Assembly (NCBI GenBank): GCA_001820655.1
Contig: MHQM01000035.1
Coordinates: 1 to 19,101 of the forward strand
Reading direction: 5' to 3'
From: Candidatus Sungbacteria bacterium RIFCSPHIGHO2_02_FULL_52_23
Lineage (GTDB): Bacteria > Patescibacteriota > Minisyncoccia > Sungbacterales > HO2-52-23
Length of the DNA stretch: 19,101 nt
This document shows, piece by piece, positions 14,748 through 19,101 of the stretch. A model generated the notes under the pieces. That model had not been told where the DNA came from. It searched no databases and worked only from the letters and a program-made list of their open reading frames with translations. The position numbers and the translations under genes are program-made. The stretch's first letter is position 1. Every line of letters starts with the position of its first letter.

Positions 14748-15665
14748 ATGAGAGCTATACTTTTTCATAAGATTTATGAGTCCATGCGGCGCAATCCGAA
14801 CCTGTTTTTCCTGACAGCCGGAGTCGGTTTCAATCTGATTGAGCCGATGTGCAAGGAATTTCCGGATCGCACCATGAATGTCGGTATCGCGGAGCAAAAT
14901 TTAGTCGGTGTCGCCGCGGGGCTTTCCAATCTCGGATTTAAAGCGATCTGCTACTCCTATACCAATTTCCTTGCCGAGCGCGCATTTGAGCAGATCAGAA
15001 ACGATATATGCCTCCATCGCTATGCGCCTATTTTCATCGGTACGACCGCGGGTTTTGATAACGCAGGACTTGGCGCGACGCACCATGCGCTAGATGACAT
15101 CGGCGCGCTGAAGACGCTCCCGCATCTTAAGATTTACTCTCCGTCAAGCTCCGAATCCATAGGATTGATTTTTGATGAGGCGCTCGCGTCGGACATGGCG
15201 TCTTTTATCCGGTTTACCAAAAATGATTTTTCGGAAGGGCATCCCGTATCCGACGCAAACCGTTTTGTCATAGAACGCCATGCCAAGATTCTGATCATCT
15301 CCCACGGCAAAATGGTCGCAAACTCCGTCAGGGCCTCTGAATTTTCTTCGGGATTTGACCTATTTGCCATGGATCGGATCAAGCCTCTTGACGCAGGGAA
15401 ACTGAAAGATCTTTTCGCCGGTTACCGTGCGATCGTGGTCGTTGAAGACAATTTCAAATCGGGACTGTATAATTCCCTGGCCCAATGGATGGCCGAGAAT
15501 GATGTAAAAAATACCCGTCTTCATTCAATCAGTGTGGAGGAAACATATCGCGGAGAGATCGGCACTGCGGCATATCTGGAAGATCTCAACGGCCTGAATC
15601 CGAAACAAATAGCCGATTTCATAGGTCTAATAAATAAAGATTTATCTTCGTATGATGAAATTTAG
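14748..15665 (+). CDS. Transketolase, C-terminal (pyrimidine-binding) subunit
   Basis: The 305-residue protein carries the transketolase pyrimidine-binding domain, with the hallmark GIAEQN at residues 46-51 whose Glu49 should activate the ThDP aminopyrimidine. GFKAICYSYTNFLAERAFEQIRNDI and GLGATHHALDDIGALKTLP follow the typical order, and a C-terminal transketolase domain (VVVEDNFKSGL) completes it. It would pair with the product of 13948-14733 to make an active alpha2beta2-type enzyme. The end overlaps the start of the ligase/polymerase gene by 14 nt. As with its partner, provision of heptulose phosphate for the GDP-heptose pathway is the simplest role. Confidence 0.9.
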   Translation: MRAILFHKIYESMRRNPNLFFLTAGVGFNLIEPMCKEFPDRTMNVGIAEQNLVGVAAGLSNLGFKAICYSYTNFLAERAFEQIRNDICLHRYAPIFIGTTAGFDNAGLGATHHALDDIGALKTLPHLKIYSPSSSESIGLIFDEALASDMASFIRFTKNDFSEGHPVSDANRFVIERHAKILIISHGKMVANSVRASEFSSGFDLFAMDRIKPLDAGKLKDLFAGYRAIVVVEDNFKSGLYNSLAQWMAENDVKNTRLHSISVEETYRGEIGTAAYLEDLNGLNPKQIADFIGLINKDLSSYDEI

Positions 15666-17943
15666 CCGCATCCTCCGTCTTTTTGTCCTAGCGCTTATTT
15701 TTGTCATTCCATTCATCCCTCTCGTCGTGACGACGAGTCTCTTGTTTCCGTACATTACCGGAAAAAATTTTGCATTTCGTATCTTGGTGGAGCTCGCTTT
15801 CGGCGGATGGGCAATTCTTGCCATTACAATGCCCTCCGTCAGGCCCCGTTTTACCCGGTTTGCGTGGTTGTTGATTATCTTTCTCGGTGTTATCGGGATC
15901 GCGGACATTTTAAGCAGGGATCCTTTTAAGAGTTTTTGGAGCAATTTTGAACGGATGGAAGGGTATATCACGCTCCTGCATCTCTTCGGCTATTTTCTTG
16001 TCGCGCGCGCCATGCTGTCCGGGGAAAAACTATGGACTCGTTTTTTCCAGACGTCCATCGGAGTAAGCGTAGTCGTATCACTGCACGGCACTCTACAGCT
16101 TATGGGCGCACTGCCCATGTATCAGAGTACAAACCGAATAGAAGCGACGCTGGGCAACGCTTCTTATCTTGCGGCCTATATCATGGTGCATATCTTTTTG
16201 ACGCTTTTTCTTTTGATGCGTGAAGAACGCTCGCGTCTCATGCGGTATGTCTACGGCGCCGTCATCATTCTTGAGGCGGTTATTTTGTATGAGACCGCTA
16301 CCAGGGGCGCAATACTGGGAGCCATTGCCGGTCTGCTGGCATTTGGAATCATCGTTTCTCTGACAAGACATCGTATGAAATCGCTTCGCGCTGTCGCACT
16401 GGCAGGTTTCGTAGCGCTTGGTATCGGCATCGCTCTCATATTCGCTTTTAAAGATACCGCGCTGATACGCTCCTCAACCCCTTTGAAGCGGTTTTCCTCC
16501 GTATCGCTTGCTGAAGCAAAACCGCGATTCTTGCTCTGGAATATCGCGTGGCAAGGTTTCAAGGAGCGGCCTCTCTTGGGATGGGGCCAGGAGAGTTTTA
16601 ATTATGCTTTCAACAAATACTATGACCCGAAGATGTATGCGCAAGAACAGTGGTTTGACCGTACGCACAATGTCTTTCTTGACTGGCTTATTGCCGGGGG
16701 TCTTGCGGGACTTGTCAGTTATGCGGCACTTTATGTCTATGCGTTTTTTGCCGTATGGTCCGGTGTCAAACCTTCTCCGGTGCCCGGAGCGATACGGACA
16801 TCTCAAGGTAAGCACATCCGTGCGCACCATGATTCTATCCCGTCTTTTTCTATGCTGGAACGGGGCGCTCTTACGGGTTTGCTGATTGCGTATATGGTCC
16901 AGAATCTCTTTGTGTTTGACAATCTCTTAAGCTATATAGCTTTCTTTTCCATTATTGCATATATGGATATGCGCGCGGCTTCAAGGATGCCGCACTGGCA
17001 ACAAAACCCCGGGAGATCAAAGAACTTTTTGTCTCATCCGCGCATTGCTGTCTTTGCGGCTTCCTGTATTGCGGTTGTCACCATGTCGGGGATATATTTC
17101 CTGAACGCGCCTCCTCTTCGCGCGGCGGCCGGGCTTACAGACGCAATCAAGCCGTATCCGGAAGGAGTGAAGAAAAATCTGGAATATTTCAAAAAGATCC
17201 TGGCGAAACGGTCGTTGGGTACATCAGAGATACGCGAACAGCTTGTGTATGCAACTCTCTCTGCCATTAGGGCGCAAAACGTTCCCGAAGAACTCAAGCG
17301 GGACTTTTTCATGCTGACAATTCAGGAATTTGACAAACAATTCTTGACGACTCCTCATGATGCTCGCCAACACTTCCTTATCGGCACGTTTTTGAGCGGT
17401 ACCGGATTTTTCAAAGACGCTCTTGCAGAGCTTGAAAAGGCCCGAAGCTTATCTCCCACTAAGCAGCGGATTTATTTTGAAATAGCCGTAGCATACTTTT
17501 TTATCGGTGAGACGGACAAAGCGGAAGAAGCGGCTCGGATCGCATATGAATTGGAGCCCGCATTTACGGAGGCCTACTATGTATATACGAATTTCTTGAT
17601 TCGTAATAAAAAATTTGAGATGGTCCGTGTATTACAAAAAGAGCGATTCGGCTCTGCGTATTACCCGGACGGCCGTCTCATTCAGGCGTATCGCGAGATC
17701 GGGGCGTTTGATGAGGCGCTTGAACAATGGAAAGAATTAGTGCGCCTGTATCCGGATATCACAGAGTATAATCTCGGGCTTGCGATTGCGTATTTTGAGG
17801 CGACCAAGGATCCCCAGAGAGCGTACGATGTTCTGATGCGTACGGCTGAACAATATCCTGCATTGAGGGAGCGGGCCGAGTATTGTGTGAAAGAAATAGC
17901 CGCAGGGCGCCGCCCGCAGGATACGTGTCTTCCCAAAGAGTAA
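15652..17943 (+). CDS. O-antigen ligase/polymerase family membrane protein (Wzy_C) with C-terminal TPRs
   Basis: This is a 763-residue polytopic protein. About ten or more hydrophobic segments lie in residues 1-480, beginning at LRLFVLALIFVIPFIPLVV. The Wzy_C/WaaL signature region has LLGWGQESFNYAFNKYYDP from about residue 308 and RTHNVFLDWLIAGGL with conserved H339. After a last membrane segment near 470-485 comes a helical tail with TPR-like repeats (HFLIGTFLSGTGFFKDALAELEKA, then YFEIAVAYFFIGETDKAEEA), roughly residues 565-750. Members ligate or polymerise undecaprenyl-linked glycans outside the cytoplasmic membrane, or transfer them to protein (PglL). The TPR tail could bind a partner or acceptor. 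Two adjacent ATGs (15652 and 15655) overlap the transketolase stop; either may be used. Confidence 0.87.
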   Translation: MMKFSRILRLFVLALIFVIPFIPLVVTTSLLFPYITGKNFAFRILVELAFGGWAILAITMPSVRPRFTRFAWLLIIFLGVIGIADILSRDPFKSFWSNFERMEGYITLLHLFGYFLVARAMLSGEKLWTRFFQTSIGVSVVVSLHGTLQLMGALPMYQSTNRIEATLGNASYLAAYIMVHIFLTLFLLMREERSRLMRYVYGAVIILEAVILYETATRGAILGAIAGLLAFGIIVSLTRHRMKSLRAVALAGFVALGIGIALIFAFKDTALIRSSTPLKRFSSVSLAEAKPRFLLWNIAWQGFKERPLLGWGQESFNYAFNKYYDPKMYAQEQWFDRTHNVFLDWLIAGGLAGLVSYAALYVYAFFAVWSGVKPSPVPGAIRTSQGKHIRAHHDSIPSFSMLERGALTGLLIAYMVQNLFVFDNLLSYIAFFSIIAYMDMRAASRMPHWQQNPGRSKNFLSHPRIAVFAASCIAVVTMSGIYFLNAPPLRAAAGLTDAIKPYPEGVKKNLEYFKKILAKRSLGTSEIREQLVYATLSAIRAQNVPEELKRDFFMLTIQEFDKQFLTTPHDARQHFLIGTFLSGTGFFKDALAELEKARSLSPTKQRIYFEIAVAYFFIGETDKAEEAARIAYELEPAFTEAYYVYTNFLIRNKKFEMVRVLQKERFGSAYYPDGRLIQAYREIGAFDEALEQWKELVRLYPDITEYNLGLAIAYFEATKDPQRAYDVLMRTAEQYPALRERAEYCVKEIAAGRRPQDTCLPKE

Positions 17944-17950
17944 GGCGTTC

Positions 17951-17974
17951 AAAAGTGCTCCGATGCGTCGGTGC
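17951..17974 (-). terminator. Weak candidate terminator between convergent genes
   Basis: Read on the minus strand, GCaCCGA and TCGGaGC form a seven-step stem with one mismatch around a CGCA loop (17957-17974). It is followed by AC and TTTT (17951-17954). It lies just past the stop of the 18004-19011 gene and could end its transcript; on the plus strand there is no U-tract. The stem is short, so the call is tentative. Confidence 0.25.
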
Positions 17975-18003
17975 GGCAAATCAGCCACATCTCATCTCTC
18001 ATA

Positions 18004-19011
18004 TTAATTCTGCGGTGCGGATGCGGGGGGAGAGGCGGTCGCCGTCTCGGCAAGCATATGTTCCGCGAATTGGCGGTTCTGCTCCCACCATGCAATGGTT
18101 TTCTTAAGCCCTTCGGTCAGAGTTACCCGCGGCTCCCAGTCAAGAGCTTTGCGTGCCGCGGTGATGTCTGCCGACATCGTCATGATCTCGTCCTGCCGCA
18201 TGGGGATGCGTCCGAGCAAAGGCGTGCGGGGACTTTGCATGAGCGTGAATATCTCTTTGACGATATTTTTGACCGGAATTGCGTGTCCGGATCCGATGTT
18301 AAAAATAGATCCGCTTTTCACTTGTTTGGTGCCTGCGAGGACCAATGCCTCTACGACGTCGTCAATATAAACGAGATCGCGCTTTTGTTCCCCGGAAGTC
18401 ATGGGCAGGTCGCGTTTCTCCAATACCGATAAAATCGTTTGGGGAATCAGGCGATGAGGATGCTCCCACGGCCCGTACGGCATGAAGAAACGCAACTCCA
18501 CGGTTGAGAGTCCGGAAATGCGGCCGTACGTCTGCAGGAGGGTGCTTGCGGCTGCTTTGCATGCGCCAAAAACGGTATTGGGAATAATGGGGGCATCTTC
18601 TTTGAAATGTTCACCCGGACCGTACACCGCGGCGGTGCCGGTGAAAACCACTCTGGTTCCGGGTTTGTCTTTGAGCGCTTCCATGAGATACAGCGTTCCG
18701 AGTCCGCTTACCTTCAGATGATCTTGCTGTCCAATGCCGGGCACTCGCGCCCATACGCTACTTGCCAAATGATACACGATCTGAGGCTGGATCCGCTCGA
18801 TGGCCTGCCGGATCTCGTCCGAGACGGTCAGGTCGCCGATGATGATCTCTATCTGATTTTTCAACTGATCCATGCGTATAAGATCCGGCCCGGGGAGAGT
18901 GAATACAGCGACGCGGTATCCGTCGGCGGCCAGCCTTCGCACGAGATTGGAGCCGATGGCCCCGGCTCCGCCGATCACGAGAGTACGTACATTTGAGTTC
19001 GGATTTGTCAT
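18004..19011 (-). CDS. Extended SDR, NAD-dependent sugar epimerase/dehydratase-like, catalytic Tyr replaced by Phe
   Basis: The only convincing minus-strand gene encodes a 335-residue extended SDR. NAD-binding is shown by VIGGAGAIGSNLVRRL, then GDL and YHLAS, and the C-terminal half has RFFMPYGPWEHP, RDLVYIDDVVEALVLA and FNIGSGHAI as in sugar epimerases. The active site is unusual: the YxxxK motif reads F148-G-A-C-K152 and the Ser/Thr segment reads TGTAAVYG (T124 to G131). The Phe codon TTT is one change away from a Tyr codon. Without the Tyr, classical oxidation of C4-OH should be impaired, so it may be inactive, use another base, or contain a sequence error. It is convergent to the operon and has its own promoter. 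Substrate unknown. Confidence 0.85.
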   Translation of the reverse strand: MTNPNSNVRTLVIGGAGAIGSNLVRRLAADGYRVAVFTLPGPDLIRMDQLKNQIEIIIGDLTVSDEIRQAIERIQPQIVYHLASSVWARVPGIGQQDHLKVSGLGTLYLMEALKDKPGTRVVFTGTAAVYGPGEHFKEDAPIIPNTVFGACKAAASTLLQTYGRISGLSTVELRFFMPYGPWEHPHRLIPQTILSVLEKRDLPMTSGEQKRDLVYIDDVVEALVLAGTKQVKSGSIFNIGSGHAIPVKNIVKEIFTLMQSPRTPLLGRIPMRQDEIMTMSADITAARKALDWEPRVTLTEGLKKTIAWWEQNRQFAEHMLAETATASPPASAPQN

Positions 19012-19017
19012 GACGCG

Positions 19018-19046
19018 ATTGTACTATGAGAGCGCGCGAGCGGCAA
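19018..19046 (-). promoter_or_regulatory. Sigma70-type promoter giving a leaderless transcript of the minus-strand SDR gene
   Basis: On the minus strand, TTGCCG (19041-19046) is separated by exactly 17 nt from TACAAT (19018-19023). The -10 ends 6 nt before the ATG at 19011, so transcription would begin at or next to the A of the start codon. No Shine-Dalgarno sequence is present. The -10 differs from consensus at one base and the -35 at two. Confidence 0.55.
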
Positions 19047-19101
19047 CCAGTATACGAGGACTGGATTTTGGAAATCATTATGGTAGAGTTGCCATATCAT
19101 G

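Overview
The window looks like part of a surface-glycan (capsule, S-layer glycan or glycoprotein glycan) biosynthesis locus from a bacterium of moderate to moderately high GC. Nothing in it fixes the taxon. The gene style (tightly packed overlapping genes, few Shine-Dalgarno sites, an O-antigen-ligase-type membrane protein with a C-terminal TPR tail, palindromic elements between and inside genes) suggests a Patescibacteria/CPR genome recovered from a metagenome, but this is an inference. TGA is used as a normal stop codon many times (for example at 821, 4374, 7495, 9613, 13078 and 13951), which argues against the recoded Gracilibacteria/SR1 lineages.

Layout. Genes from the left edge to 17943 all lie on the + strand and mostly abut or overlap, as in one long operon. 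In order they are: a 5'-truncated polysaccharide deacetylase (3-821); a GT-B-like glycosyltransferase candidate (876-2234); a 163-bp imperfect palindrome (2256-2418); a NeuC-type UDP-GlcNAc 2-epimerase (2424-3575); a class I methyltransferase (3586-4374); a fused TMD-NBD ABC exporter (4394-6256); a TylCIII-type sugar C-methyltransferase (6260-7495); and an RmlC-like cupin epimerase (7492-7962). Then come the heptose kinase HddA (7975-8994), the phosphoheptose isomerase GmhA (9011-9613), an extended SDR carrying an in-frame palindromic insert (9610-10779), a fused HddC nucleotidyltransferase-GmhB phosphatase (10786-11976), a FkbM methyltransferase with a damaged N-terminus (11969-13078), a CmcI-type methyltransferase (13145-13951), a split transketolase (13948-14733 and 14748-15665), and an O-antigen ligase/polymerase with TPRs (15652-17943). 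A convergent extended SDR (18004-19011, minus strand) with its own probable leaderless promoter closes the window. No intergenic stretch exceeds 300 bases, and I saw no tRNA, rRNA, CRISPR array or transposase gene.

How the genes fit together. The core is a full set for GDP-D-glycero-alpha-D-manno-heptose: transketolase could supply sedoheptulose 7-phosphate, then GmhA, HddA, the GmhB domain and the HddC domain act in turn. Around it sit enzymes that would turn GDP-heptose, or another NDP-sugar, into an unusual residue: two SDRs, an RmlC-like C3/C5 epimerase, a C-methyltransferase and three other methyltransferases. This resembles the Campylobacter jejuni logic for modified capsular heptoses, with an added C-methylation step. 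The ABC exporter and the ligase/polymerase would flip and transfer or polymerise the glycan.

The most notable sequence-level observations are the palindrome just before neuC, a second and unrelated palindromic element read in frame through the 9610-10779 SDR, and an apparent 10-bp tandem-repeat contraction that has shifted the frame at the start of the FkbM gene.
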